A stretch of DNA of 64,000 nucleotides from Bordetella parapertussis (GCA_945885345.1 CAMCYP010000013.1:1-64000), one strand, 5' to 3'; counted from the stretch's first letter, positions 18,309 to 26,750 are shown. The notes: generated by a model not told the origin, from the letters alone. Translations and numbers: made by a program.

Positions 18309-18466
18309 CTTCGGTTGTGCCGAAGCCGTTGTCGTTACGGCGCGTTACCTTTGTAACGATTCTTTACACAAGTGCGGGGAACGGCGCGGCAACGCTCCAC
18401 TCTGATTGAACAGGGCCGCTCATGTTGGGCGGACACAAAGTTGTTCAAACATTCTGGAGGTCCATA

Positions 18467-18994
18467 ATGAACAAGCGAATGATGAGCGCACTGATTGCCG
18501 CCGGATTTGTCACTGCCGTCCCGCTGAGCATGGCGCAAAACGCCAACCCGGCACCCGGTGCACCCCAAGGCCAGCATCAGCGTTTCCACCATGGCAAACA
18601 GGCATTCAGCCTGCCCGGCGAACGTGTTGAAGCGCGCCTGGCCTACGCCAAAACCGCGCTGAAAATTACCGATGCGCAAAAACCGCAATGGGACAACTTC
18701 GCCGATGTGATGCGCAAGCAGGCCAAAGAAGCTGATGTGCGGATCCAGGAGCGTCGCGCAAAAATGGCGGCGAACACCGAACGCAAACGCCCGAACGCCA
18801 TTGAGCGGCTGGAGCGCCAGCAGGCTTTCATGGCCACCGCCTCGGCGCGGATCGGCGAACGTCTCAGCGTGCAGAAACCGCTCTACGCGGCGCTGTCACC
18901 CGAACAGCAGCAGATTGCCGACAAGGTGCTGGCGGGCAATGGCGGCAAGCACGGCGGACGTGGTGGTCGCCACGGCGGGCACGGCAGGGCTTAG
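18467..18994 (+). CDS. Spy/CpxP-like periplasmic protein (LTxxQ family)
   Basis: The 175-residue secreted protein has a signal peptide ending SMAQNAN and a helical body with two LTxxQ-type motifs: LKITDAQKPQWDNFADVMR and LSPEQQQIADKVL. Spy-like proteins act as ATP-independent periplasmic chaperones or negative stress sensors. The C-terminal tail is rich in Gly, His and Arg (GGRGGRHGGHGRA), which may bind metal. ATG 18467 has a GGAGG site upstream and is preferred to ATG 18422. A terminator follows at 19056. Confidence 0.85.
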   Translation: MNKRMMSALIAAGFVTAVPLSMAQNANPAPGAPQGQHQRFHHGKQAFSLPGERVEARLAYAKTALKITDAQKPQWDNFADVMRKQAKEADVRIQERRAKMAANTERKRPNAIERLERQQAFMATASARIGERLSVQKPLYAALSPEQQQIADKVLAGNGGKHGGRGGRHGGHGRA

Positions 18995-19055
18995 TAACGG
19001 GCGAAAGCTACGGTCGAAAACGACGGTCGAAAGCACTGTCGTCACGCGGCAACAC

Positions 19056-19090
19056 AAACGGGGGCGGCGCAGGCTGTCCCCGTTTTCTTT
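19056..19090 (+). terminator. Rho-independent terminator after the Spy-like gene
   Basis: AAACGGGG pairs with CCCCGTTT around a 14-base loop and is followed by TCTTT. It lies about 60 bases after the Spy-like stop codon. Confidence 0.8.
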
Positions 19091-19195
19091 GGTGCATCAG
19101 TGGCTAAGCGACGGATGCCGTTAACAAACTCTTACAAAGTCCTGGGCGACACCGCTTCCCGATACCTGTCCAATAGGCACAAGGAGGACTTGAAC

Positions 19196-19419
19196 ATGAA
19201 AACCCCATCAAAGTGATGGTCACCGTGTCAGCCTTGGCAGCGTTGAGCGGATGCGTGGCAGTGCCGGTGCAATCAGGCTACTACGAGCCGGCCCCCGTGG
19301 TTTACGCACCGGCCTACTACGGCCCGCCGGTCTATTACGGGCCTTCCGTCAGCTTCGGATTCTATGGCGGACGGAGTTATGGACATGGCGGCGGATACCG
19401 TGGCCGTGGTCATCGTTAA
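19196..19419 (+). pseudogene. Small Tyr/Gly-rich lipoprotein with a one-base frameshift near its start
   Basis: A strong site AAGGAGG at 19181-19187 precedes ATG 19196, but that frame stops after six codons. In a second frame from 19213 the sequence continues VMVTVSALAALSGCVAVPVQ (a lipobox LSGC) and a Tyr/Pro/Gly-rich tail ending GGYRGRGHR. Adding one C to the CCCC run at about 19203-19206 restores a normal signal, MKTPIKVMVTVSALAALSGC. Either the gene has lost one base or the base call in the run is wrong. Without correction, only a weak GTG/ATG start at 19213/19216 is available. The product would be an outer-envelope lipoprotein of about 74 residues of unknown role. Confidence 0.7.
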
Positions 19420-19483
19420 GCCCGCATCCCGTTAAAGCCCGCCACCTTACTGATCGAGTTGTAACAGCAGCAGGAGAACACAC

Positions 19484-20470
19484 ATGCGCTACGCACTCAT
19501 TGCATTGTCGATATTGTTGGGAACGGCGGCCCCGGCCATGGCCCAGGTCAGCGTCACGGTTTCGATTCCCGGTGTGAGCATTGGCATCAACCAGCCGGTA
19601 TATCCGGAACTGGTGCTGGTGCCCGGTTACCCGGTGTATTACGCGCCGCGGGCACAGGCCAACTATTTCTTTTACGACGGCCTGTACTGGGTGTACCAGG
19701 ATGATCGCTGGTATGCGAGCTCCTGGTACAACGGCCCCTGGGATTACGTCGATCCGAATGACGTGCCGCTGTTTGTGCTGCGCGTTCCCGTGCGCTACTA
19801 CGTGCATCCTCCCGTCTACTTCCGCGGCTGGGTGGTGACAGCGCCGCCGCGCTGGGATGTGTACTGGGGCCCGCGCTGGGCACAGCATCGCCACGACTGG
19901 GATCGCTGGGATCGCCACGTGGTGTACGCGCCGGCTCCGCTACCTGTGTACCAGCGCCAATATGCCGGCGACCGTTATCCTCGGGCTGAGCAGCAACATG
20001 CGGTGCGCGACCAGCACTATCGCTATCAACCGCGAGATGCCGTAGTGCGCCAGCATTATCAGGAGCGGCCGGCGCCGCGGCCGCAGGTGCAGGCGCAGCC
20101 TGCACCGAATCGCCCGGACTCTTCGCGCGACCAGCGGCCGCAACGCGAACGCGAAGAGACGCGACGACCCGAGCCGATACAGGTATTGCCGCAACAGCGG
20201 AGTCCGGTCTTACAGGAGCAGCGTCCGCAGTCGCAGCCGCGTGCACAACAGGCCCCGCGCGAACGCGAAGAAGCGCGGAAACCGGAAGGCATGCAAGTGC
20301 TGCCACAGCAACGACAGCAGGAGCAGGCTCCCCGCGCGCAGCAGGCACCACGGTCGCAACGAGCCCAGGATCGTGCACCGCAGGACCGTGGTGATCATCA
20401 GTCCCGGGACAACGCAGAGCGCCGTCAAGGGGCAGAGCGGGGCGACAGAGGAAACGACAGGGGGCGGTGA
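19484..20470 (+). CDS. Secreted protein with Tyr/Trp-rich domain and long Gln/Arg/Pro-rich tail
   Basis: The 328-residue product has a clear signal peptide (MRYALIALSILLGTAAPAMAQ). A compact aromatic domain follows, with FFYDGLYWVYQDDRWYASSWYNGPWDYV, a pattern shared by hypothetical proteins of Betaproteobacteria. From about residue 165 the chain becomes a low-complexity tail with repeated units around EREEARKPEGMQVLPQQR and an earlier similar copy EREETRRPEPIQVLPQQR. The tail is probably disordered. ATG 19484 follows a CAGGAG site. Function unknown; it lies with the Spy-like and lipoprotein genes in an envelope-related cluster. Confidence 0.82.
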   Translation: MRYALIALSILLGTAAPAMAQVSVTVSIPGVSIGINQPVYPELVLVPGYPVYYAPRAQANYFFYDGLYWVYQDDRWYASSWYNGPWDYVDPNDVPLFVLRVPVRYYVHPPVYFRGWVVTAPPRWDVYWGPRWAQHRHDWDRWDRHVVYAPAPLPVYQRQYAGDRYPRAEQQHAVRDQHYRYQPRDAVVRQHYQERPAPRPQVQAQPAPNRPDSSRDQRPQREREETRRPEPIQVLPQQRSPVLQEQRPQSQPRAQQAPREREEARKPEGMQVLPQQRQQEQAPRAQQAPRSQRAQDRAPQDRGDHQSRDNAERRQGAERGDRGNDRGR

Positions 20471-20513
20471 CACGAATCACCAGCATCAACTGGGCAGATT
20501 CCCTGTTGTCTGG

Positions 20514-21113
20514 TTAATTCACCCGCAGGGAGCTGTGTTCGATCAACCGCAAAAAATGCCCGAACATGAATGGATCCAGCTTTTTTCCTTCTTCCGAACC
20601 CATGATGTTGATGATTTCCTGGTGGCTGCGGGCTTTATGGTAGGGACGCGAGCTGCTCATTGCATCGTAGCCGTCCACCACCAGCAAAATCCGGCTGACC
20701 GGTGGAATCGCCTCGCCTTTGAGCCCGTCGGGGTAACCGCTGCCATCGTACGATTCGTGATGGTGCCGGATGATTGGCGCCGTCAGTTCCAGCTTCGCAA
20801 TTTCGGTTGCGCGGAATATGCGCTCGCCCTGTTCGGCGTGCGCCTTCATCAACACCCATTCTTCAGGCGTCAGGCGTCCGGGTTTGAGCAGCACACTGTC
20901 AGGCACGCCGAGTTTTCCGATGTCATGAAAAAGAGCGCAGATGCGCAGGTGGGTGTGATCTTCTGCCGAAATGCCGCAGGCAGTGCCCAGTGCTTCTGCC
21001 AGCATGACCACCCGATTGCAATGGGACTGAGTGTAGGAGTCCCGCTCATTGAGCGCGACGGAAAGGGCGTTAACTGAGCCCCGGATCGACTGATCAATTG
21101 CAGACATCACCAT
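20514..21113 (-). CDS. Stand-alone HD-GYP domain protein, probable cyclic-di-GMP phosphodiesterase
   Basis: The 199-residue product is an HD-GYP domain with nothing else attached. The metal motif HDIGK is at about residue 88 (LFHDIGKLGVPD), followed by HHHESYDGSGYPDGLKG with the GYP triplet. Such domains hydrolyse cyclic di-GMP to pGpG and GMP. The downstream segment reads RILLVVDGYDAMSSSRPYHKA, in line with active family members. The start ATG 21113 has a strong GAGGAGG site six bases upstream. Missing sensor domains suggest constitutive activity or partner-driven control. Confidence 0.92.
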   Translation of the reverse strand: MVMSAIDQSIRGSVNALSVALNERDSYTQSHCNRVVMLAEALGTACGISAEDHTHLRICALFHDIGKLGVPDSVLLKPGRLTPEEWVLMKAHAEQGERIFRATEIAKLELTAPIIRHHHESYDGSGYPDGLKGEAIPPVSRILLVVDGYDAMSSSRPYHKARSHQEIINIMGSEEGKKLDPFMFGHFLRLIEHSSLRVN

Positions 21114-21206
21114 GTAACCTCCTCGTATGGTGAACCCGACATTCGATGATGCTCCAAAGCTGCAGTCGCGGCAACACGCCGCGGCGTCCGGGGTTGCCCG
21201 CCTGGT

Positions 21207-21551
21207 TTAACGGCTCCTGGAGGTTTTCACGAACTCGAGCGAGGCCTGGAACAGCTCGAGGTCTTTCGCGTAGTCGGCGGCATCGGCGCGATCGATCTGT
21301 ATCCACTCCCGGGTGGCTGCAATGCCGCCGGGCTGGAACGGACTGATGTTGTCGCGCGAAAAATGCAGCTCTGTCGCCACGGCAGCGGCGAGACGGATTC
21401 CGACGCTGTTGCCGCTGATACACGCAAACATCTTGTCACTGACGAAGTAGGCATCAAGGCCGTTGATTTTCCGCGCGCTGACGCCGGGGAGGTTGAGCAG
21501 CAGCGCGTCGATCTGCGCCTTGGGGCTGGGCTTGGAGGTATCAGTATTCAC
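21207..21551 (-). CDS. TfoX N-terminal/YjbR-like domain protein
   Basis: The 114-residue product resembles the TfoX_N domain: GVSARKINGLDAYFVSDKMFACISGNSVGIRLAAAVATEL, then SPFQPGG and a C-terminal helix with LELFQASLEFVKTS. Full-length TfoX/Sxy proteins regulate competence, but single-domain versions like this one have no known role. The start is GTG 21551 with a weak site upstream. It is co-directional with the HD-GYP gene 93 bases downstream. Confidence 0.7.
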   Translation of the reverse strand: MNTDTSKPSPKAQIDALLLNLPGVSARKINGLDAYFVSDKMFACISGNSVGIRLAAAVATELHFSRDNISPFQPGGIAATREWIQIDRADAADYAKDLELFQASLEFVKTSRSR

Positions 21552-21620
21552 AGGGGTATGCCGGGTTGGGAATGAATGCCGGATTGAATTATAAACGCGA
21601 GATCAGCTGCGACCACGGGT

Positions 21621-21935
21621 TCATTTCTTTTTCGGGTTGAACATTTTTCCGTTGTCGACCATCTCGTGCAGGCCGGCCCAGGCGTAATCCAGCGTACGGG
21701 TGGCCGACAGGCTGATGGCGGTGGCAGTAATGCCGCTGACAAAGGCGACTTGCAATTCTTCGGTGGTCTCCGGGTCCACTCCGCCATTCTGCAACGAGGT
21801 TTCCGAAGGATACTGCGCGTCCTCGTGGGTCGCGTCCTTGATCGAAACTTCGGTAACATCACTCTGGATGTAATCGTAAAAATATACGCGGCGGCGCACC
21901 GGATAGAGGAACTCATCGGCGTCCAGAACCGTCAC
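21621..21935 (-). CDS. Hypothetical protein upstream of the LOG gene
   Basis: An open frame of about 104 codons from GTG 21935 reads VTVLDADEFLYPVRRRVYFYDYIQ and ends DYAWAGLHEMVDNGKMFNPKKK. Its charged and aromatic make-up looks like a folded protein, but I recognise no family. The frame stays open upstream to a TTG at 21995, which would run into the opposite-strand LOG gene. No good ribosome binding site supports either start. Confidence 0.4.
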   Translation of the reverse strand: MTVLDADEFLYPVRRRVYFYDYIQSDVTEVSIKDATHEDAQYPSETSLQNGGVDPETTEELQVAFVSGITATAISLSATRTLDYAWAGLHEMVDNGKMFNPKKK

Positions 21936-21981
21936 CGGTTTACCGGTGCGCCGCCTATAATCCGTATTGAAGGAGTCCCCA

Positions 21982-22707
21982 TTGAAACCGACCAAAGCCT
22001 ACCGTAACCCCGGGTTCATGAGCGGCCCGGACGCGCGCGCGCTGCGCATCCTCGCCGAATATCTCGAACCAAAAAGCCGTCTCGATGCCGAAGGCGTCGA
22101 AGACACCATCGTGTTTTTCGGTTCGGCGCGCCTGCCGGCGGGCTCGAAATATTATGAGGCGGCGCGCTCGCTGTCGTTTCGCCTGACACAGTGGTCGAAG
22201 GCACTGGATCCTACCGACCAGCGCCGTTTCCTCGTCAGCACCGGCGGCGGGCCGGGCATCATGGAAGCCGCCAATCGTGGTGCCTCGGAAGCGCGCGGCC
22301 GCAACGTCGGCCTGACCATTGCCCTGCCGCACGAGGAAACCGCCAACCCGCATGTCACGCGCGAGCTGGCCTTCCATTTCCATTATTTTTTCATGCGCAA
22401 GTTCTGGCTCGCCTACATGGCCAAGGCGATGATCGTGTTCCCCGGCGGTTACGGTACGCTGGATGAACTCTTCGAAGTACTGACCCTGGTGCAGACCAAA
22501 CGTATGACCAAGCGCATGCCGATCGTGCTGTTCGGCACCGAATACTGGAAAGAAGTCATCAACTTCGATGCGCTGGTGAAACACGGCACCATCGATGCTG
22601 CCGATGTGAATCTGGTCTATCGCACCGACTCGGTGGATGACGCCTATGAGTGGCTGATCCGCCAGCTGGCCAGGGAGGCGATCGGCAAGCCGGGGGCGAT
22701 GCTTTAG
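21982..22707 (+). CDS. LOG-family nucleoside 5'-monophosphate phosphoribohydrolase
   Basis: The 241-residue product is a lysine decarboxylase-like fold protein of the LOG group, which cleaves nucleotide 5'-monophosphates to base and ribose 5-phosphate. Key motifs are FFGSARLPAGS, STGGGPGIMEAANRGASEA and the catalytic PGGYGTLDELFE. The start is taken as TTG 21982 because AGGAG lies at 21971-21975, seven bases before it; an earlier TTG at 21967 precedes that site. It is transcribed away from the hypothetical gene at 21621. Confidence 0.92.
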   Translation: MKPTKAYRNPGFMSGPDARALRILAEYLEPKSRLDAEGVEDTIVFFGSARLPAGSKYYEAARSLSFRLTQWSKALDPTDQRRFLVSTGGGPGIMEAANRGASEARGRNVGLTIALPHEETANPHVTRELAFHFHYFFMRKFWLAYMAKAMIVFPGGYGTLDELFEVLTLVQTKRMTKRMPIVLFGTEYWKEVINFDALVKHGTIDAADVNLVYRTDSVDDAYEWLIRQLAREAIGKPGAML

Positions 22708-22719
22708 CCGCGAGATTGG

Positions 22720-23205
22720 TCAGAGTCTGGTTTCTTCTTTCGCCTGCGGCGCATGCTCCAGTGGCAGCCGCGCGCCAGTGGACAGTTTGGCAAAGCGCAG
22801 CGTATGGGTGGCGAGCAGCGTTTCGGCGAGGAAGAAGATCAGCGCCAGCGAAAAGCTGAGAATGCCGCCGAGAAAACTCCAGCGCACGAACTCGTCGCGG
22901 ATGGAAGGCATCGTGACCTCGAGGAACAGCCCCGTCACCGTGGCGCCGATGAACAGCGCGCACAGCACCAGAAGGCCGATCGACCAGTTGACGACGCTGC
23001 CGCGCAGACCCAGGCGCCGCAGTTCCCAAAAGGCGGCCTCTTCATTCTTGAAGCGCTGCAGGTCGAGCCGCTCCTCGATCCAGCGCGCGCGGTCGACGAT
23101 GCGTGCGAGCCGGGTGGCCAGCGCGCCGATCATGGCGGCCACTGCGGTGAGCATGAACACCGGCGCGACCGCCGCCTGAATGCCGTGAACGATGGATGTA
23201 TCCAT
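22720..23205 (-). CDS. DUF2721 membrane protein
   Basis: The 161-residue product has three hydrophobic helices (about residues 12-32, 72-95 and 108-130) and the DUF2721 signature near the start: APVFMLTAVAAMIGALATRLARIVDRARWIEERL. No function is known. It is convergent with the LOG gene, their stop codons lying 12 bases apart. Its upstream region is an unusually AT-rich stretch shared with the divergent GFA gene. Confidence 0.88.
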   Translation of the reverse strand: MDTSIVHGIQAAVAPVFMLTAVAAMIGALATRLARIVDRARWIEERLDLQRFKNEEAAFWELRRLGLRGSVVNWSIGLLVLCALFIGATVTGLFLEVTMPSIRDEFVRWSFLGGILSFSLALIFFLAETLLATHTLRFAKLSTGARLPLEHAPQAKEETRL

Positions 23206-23257
23206 GGTTGAAATCCGTTTGGAAAAGGTTGAGTTTAAAGCGATGTCATCATGTAAT

Positions 23258-23270
23258 TAATTGATTATTA
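23258..23270 (+). promoter_or_regulatory. AT-rich element with TAATTGATT core in a divergent promoter region
   Basis: TAATTGATTATTA lies in the AT-rich interval between the DUF2721 and GFA genes. The core TAATTGATT recurs on the minus strand at 36493-36501, 57414-57422 and 60887-60895, next to other genes. Confidence 0.4.
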
Positions 23271-23377
23271 ATGATAATTTACTATCAACACGGTGCGCCT
23301 CCGGTACGGCATTATTTTTACCGCAGTATATGCGCTGATTGATGCAATCGTGGCCACGTAACGTAGAGGGAGAAATC

Positions 23378-23794
23378 ATGTCGCAGCAGAAGAGCGTTGA
23401 AGGCAGTTGTCTGTGCGGATCTGTCCGCTTCGAGATCAAGCCGCCGTCCACCGGTTTTCGTTATTGCCATTGCACGCGCTGCCAGAAGGCGAGTGGTGCC
23501 GCACATGCAGCGAATCTTTTCCTGCCGGAAAGCCAGTTCAAATGGCTGGCCGGCGAAGCGCTGGTCAAACGGTTTGATCTGCCGGGAGCGAAACGTTTTG
23601 CAGTGAGTTTCTGCACGCAATGCGGCACGCGTGTACCGCACAAGATCACCACCACCGAAAACATGCTGATCCCGGCGGGCGTGCTGGATGCGAAACCGGA
23701 CCTGAGTCCGGAGTGCAATATTTTCTGGAGTTCGAAGGCGCCGTGGTATGTCGAAACGCCGGCGATGCCGAAGTTCGAGGAATACAGTAAATAA
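23378..23794 (+). CDS. GFA family (glutathione-dependent formaldehyde-activating enzyme-like) zinc protein
   Basis: The 138-residue product has the beta-tent zinc-binding fold of GFA/CENP-V proteins: GSCLCGSVRFEI, YCHCTRCQKASG and SFCTQCGTR supply the cysteines. The founding enzyme condenses formaldehyde with glutathione, although that activity is disputed for many homologs. ATG 23378 (MSQQKS) follows GGGAGA and is preferred to an in-frame ATG at 23339. The gene stands alone and ends 12 bases from the stop of the convergent XRE regulator. Confidence 0.9.
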   Translation: MSQQKSVEGSCLCGSVRFEIKPPSTGFRYCHCTRCQKASGAAHAANLFLPESQFKWLAGEALVKRFDLPGAKRFAVSFCTQCGTRVPHKITTTENMLIPAGVLDAKPDLSPECNIFWSSKAPWYVETPAMPKFEEYSK

Positions 23795-23806
23795 CCAGCA
23801 GCTCCT

Positions 23807-25366
23807 TCAGCCCTTGCGCCGCGACTCCTGGATGATTTCCTGGCGCACGTCGGTGATCTCGCGGGCGCGCGAAGTTCCGACGCCATTGCAGTGTTCCGTG
23901 CGCGGACAATTGCTGCTGCGCGGGCAGATTACGCGGGCCGGGCGCAGCAGGGCATCCTCGATCCATGCGATGTTCAGCACCCGCGCCACCGCCCGGATCG
24001 CCTTGGCTGCAGCGGCGGGGATTTTGCCCTGACCACGCTGGCGCACGCACTCCTCGGTGATTTCCGCGACCAGGCTGTTGGCATCGCTGGTATGTGAGCG
24101 CAGCGCCGGTACCAGATCGATGCCTACCGACAGTACATGCGGATTGCCGGCCATGTCCGCGGTGCGCCGCGAGTGGCAGCAGTAGAGCAGGGACTGTTCG
24201 CCGTCTCGCAACACCGAAATCTGCGAGCCGCGATCCGGGCCTCGGGTTTCGTCGAGCATGCGGAACACCGCCCAGTTAGGACAGGGGTCGCTCACCTGCG
24301 CCATGTTGCCCCAGGGCAGCGGGATACCGTTGCCGCGATACACGGCGCGCAGAAAGCCTGGCGGATAGGCATCAAAGAAATGCCAGTACGGATAGGGGGA
24401 CACCTTGGTCATGCGCCGCATCACGGCCGCCGGCGTGAGTTCGATCTTTTCCCCGGCCTCGACGCGGTAGGACTCGCGCGTGAGGAAGCGCCGGAATGGC
24501 ACCTTGGGACAGAGCAGCGCGCCGGCAAAAAAACTGCACTCGAAATCGCGCCACGCATGCAGCACATCCTGCGGGCTCATGCCGGCGCTCGCCGTGCCGT
24601 CGGGGCTGCCGCCCATCTCGCCGCCGGTGGCGTGCGCCGCCTTCAGACCGTCGCCATCGTGCAGGATCTTGTGACCAAGATGGGATGCGATGTCGAATTT
24701 GAGCCGCGCCGGATCGGATTCCAGACTGCGGTTGAGATAGATCGTGTTCGGTGCCTCGTAGAACGAGCGCACAATGCTGCGCAGTTCGCGGTCCTTGTCA
24801 CGCGCGAGCAGGGGTTTGCGCTCGAACCAGTGCAGCTTCAGGCCGTGGTGGCGGCACAGCTTCATCAGGTCCTCGACGTCGAGCGGGAATTTGCGCTGGC
24901 CGATGTTCTCCGCGGCGCGTTCGAGATCGGGAAAATCGTTGCGCGACATCTCCTGGTGGGAGCGGATCAGCAGATGCGCGAACTGCTGCCCGGTGGTGCC
25001 GGTCTGCGCCAGCAGTTCGGGGATTGCCGACTGCAGCAGTTCCTTCGAAAACAGGAAGGCCGGTTCAAGCGGCACAGTTGCCGCCCCGCCGCTGCGCTGT
25101 GTGGTGGCGGGGGTGTCGGTTTCCGGATTGTTGTCGAGAAACCAGCGCGCCTCGCGCTGGAACAGCGCCGACAGCAGATCCAGCACTTCGGCCGAGGGCA
25201 CCCGTTTGCCGCTCTCGATCATGCTCAGGTAGGAAACAGACGGCGCTTTCTGCGGATCCTTCTGGACGCAGCGCGACGACAGTTCTTCCAGCGTGAGGCC
25301 GTTTCGTTTGCGCAGCGCGCGCAGCTTGGTGCCGAGGAAGTGGCTCTGGCGGGTGTGCTGGCTCAT
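23807..25366 (-). CDS. Large XRE-family regulator of the short-chain fatty acyl-CoA regulator type
   Basis: The 519-residue product has an N-terminal HTH (residues 10-70, LGTKLRALRKRNGLTLEELSSR) and a long sensor region like RamB/ScfR-type regulators that control propionate or acetate metabolism. The ImmA/IrrE-like peptidase motif is degenerate: where HELGH is expected it reads SHLGH (FDIASHLGHKIL), so it probably senses rather than cuts. The C-terminus has a Cys cluster (CPRSSNCPRTEHC), possibly metal-binding. Upstream lies an array of TGTGAAA repeats, likely its own operator, shared with the divergent PanE-like gene. Confidence 0.82.
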   Translation of the reverse strand: MSQHTRQSHFLGTKLRALRKRNGLTLEELSSRCVQKDPQKAPSVSYLSMIESGKRVPSAEVLDLLSALFQREARWFLDNNPETDTPATTQRSGGAATVPLEPAFLFSKELLQSAIPELLAQTGTTGQQFAHLLIRSHQEMSRNDFPDLERAAENIGQRKFPLDVEDLMKLCRHHGLKLHWFERKPLLARDKDRELRSIVRSFYEAPNTIYLNRSLESDPARLKFDIASHLGHKILHDGDGLKAAHATGGEMGGSPDGTASAGMSPQDVLHAWRDFECSFFAGALLCPKVPFRRFLTRESYRVEAGEKIELTPAAVMRRMTKVSPYPYWHFFDAYPPGFLRAVYRGNGIPLPWGNMAQVSDPCPNWAVFRMLDETRGPDRGSQISVLRDGEQSLLYCCHSRRTADMAGNPHVLSVGIDLVPALRSHTSDANSLVAEITEECVRQRGQGKIPAAAAKAIRAVARVLNIAWIEDALLRPARVICPRSSNCPRTEHCNGVGTSRAREITDVRQEIIQESRRKG

Positions 25367-25397
25367 GGCGAAAGTGCTCCTCGCTGTTGAAGCTGAC

Positions 25398-25528
25398 TGT
25401 GAAAAAGACTTTTAAAACAGTGCTTTGTGTAGCGGTACCTGTAAAACAGGGCTTGTGAAAACCGGCTGTGAAAGCAGAATTTTTGTGAAATTAACATTGT
25501 GAAATTTCTATTGTCAAATTTTTCACGA
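25398..25528. promoter_or_regulatory. Array of TGTGAAA direct repeats, probable operator region
   Basis: Exact TGTGAAA copies start at 25398, 25454, 25467, 25484 and 25498, with a near copy TGTAAAA at 25440 and an inverted TTTCACGA at 25521. Spacing within the cluster is 13-17 bases. The array fills the region between the XRE regulator and the PanE-like gene, which are transcribed divergently. Confidence 0.55.
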
Positions 25529-25600
25529 TTTATACCTATGATGCCTTTCAGGACGGCACGTCATAGGGCGTGTTCGGGTTGACCATCGAAGGAGCAACAC

Positions 25601-26701
25601 ATGCGATACAAAATTCTGATACTGGGCGCCTCTTACGGCTCCCTGCTCGCCACCAAGCTGCTGATGGCAGGGCACCGCGTCTCTCTGGTGTGCACCGCAC
25701 CGACCGCCCACCTGATCAACCGCGAAGGCACCCGCGTGCGTTTTCCGCTGCGTGACCAGCCGCTGCCGGTAGAGATCGCCTCCCGCGACCTGCCGGGCAA
25801 ACTCAACGCGAGCATCCCGCATGAAGTCGACCCTGCCGCGTACGACCTGATCGTGCTCGGCATGCAGGAGGTGCAGTACGGCGCCACGGGTGTGCGCGAA
25901 CTGATGCGCCGAATCGCGCGCTCGCGCAAACCCTGCCTTGCCATCATGAACATGCCACCGCTTGCCTACCTGCGCCGGCTGCCCGGTCTGGTGAGCGATA
26001 CCTTGAAGGGCAGCTACACCGATGCTTCCGTGTGGGACGGCTTCGATCCTGCGCTGGTCACGCTGGCGAGCCCTGACCCGCAGGCATTCCGCCCGCCGGA
26101 ATCCGCGAAAAACGTGCTGCAGGTGGGCCTGCCGACCAATTTCAAGGCGGCGCTCTTCGAGAAAGACGAACACAATGAGATCCTGCGTCAGCTCGAAGCC
26201 AACATCGACGCCGCGCGCTTCACTGTGGACGGCGCAGCGACCGAAATCCCGGTCAAGCTCAAGGTGCACGACTCCATCTTCGTGCCGCTGGCCAAGTGGC
26301 CGATGCTGATCGCCGGCAATTACCGCTGTGTGCGCGCGCACGACATGATCCCCATCTGCGAAGCAGTGCACGGCAACCTCGACCAGTCGCGCCGCGTCTA
26401 CGAGTGGGTGGCCGGTCTGTGCGTCACGCTGGGTGCGGATGCCGGCGATCTGGTGCCGTTCGATAAATATGCGGCTGCAGCCGCAGGACTGTGTAAGCCG
26501 TCCTCCGCGGCACGAGCGCTCTTTGGCGGGGCGGAGCATATCGAGCGCGTCGACAGCCTGGTGTGGCGCATTGCCTGTCAGCGCGGCACGGCGTGCGCGG
26601 AGCTGGACGCGATCGTCGAGCTGGTCGATGCAAGGCTGGAAAAGAATCGCGAGAAGAGCGCCGCGCCGGTGTTCGGGCTTGAGGCCTTGACCGCGGCGTG
26701 A
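25601..26701 (+). CDS. Ketopantoate reductase-like (PanE/ApbA) oxidoreductase
   Basis: The 366-residue product has an N-terminal Rossmann segment YKILILGASYGSLLATKLLMAGHRVSLVC (GxxxGxx dinucleotide loop) and the general shape of ketopantoate reductase. It is longer than PanE (about 300) and lacks the clean GxGxxG motif. It probably reduces a 2-oxoacid with NAD(P)H, but the substrate is unknown. The pocket segment VPLAKWPMLIAGNYRC is well defined. ATG 25601 follows GAAGGAG. The gene shares a control region with the large XRE regulator and ends in its own terminator, so it is the likely regulated target. Confidence 0.75.
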   Translation: MRYKILILGASYGSLLATKLLMAGHRVSLVCTAPTAHLINREGTRVRFPLRDQPLPVEIASRDLPGKLNASIPHEVDPAAYDLIVLGMQEVQYGATGVRELMRRIARSRKPCLAIMNMPPLAYLRRLPGLVSDTLKGSYTDASVWDGFDPALVTLASPDPQAFRPPESAKNVLQVGLPTNFKAALFEKDEHNEILRQLEANIDAARFTVDGAATEIPVKLKVHDSIFVPLAKWPMLIAGNYRCVRAHDMIPICEAVHGNLDQSRRVYEWVAGLCVTLGADAGDLVPFDKYAAAAAGLCKPSSAARALFGGAEHIERVDSLVWRIACQRGTACAELDAIVELVDARLEKNREKSAAPVFGLEALTAA

Positions 26702-26721
26702 GTGACCAGGGAGGGGGTTGG

Positions 26722-26750
26722 AAACGGGTCCTGCGGGTCCCGTTTTCTTT
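26722..26750 (+). terminator. Rho-independent terminator after the PanE-like gene
   Basis: AAACGGG pairs with CCCGTTT over a 10-base loop, and the sequence ends TTTTCTTTT. It lies 20 bases after the stop codon. Confidence 0.85.

Noticed and set aside
18310-18330. CTTCGG / CCGAAG hairpin after the antiporter gene as a terminator
   Set aside because: The stem is only 6 bp and no T run follows, so I do not call it.
20100-20460. Repeat array in the tail of the secreted protein as a CRISPR-like feature
   Set aside because: The repeats are in-frame low-complexity codons (Gln, Arg, Glu, Pro) of a coding tail, not spaced identical units.
24137-25390. Open frame of 417 codons opposite the XRE regulator
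   Set aside because: Antisense of a well-supported gene; composition (many Arg, Gln and His) is that of a shadow frame.
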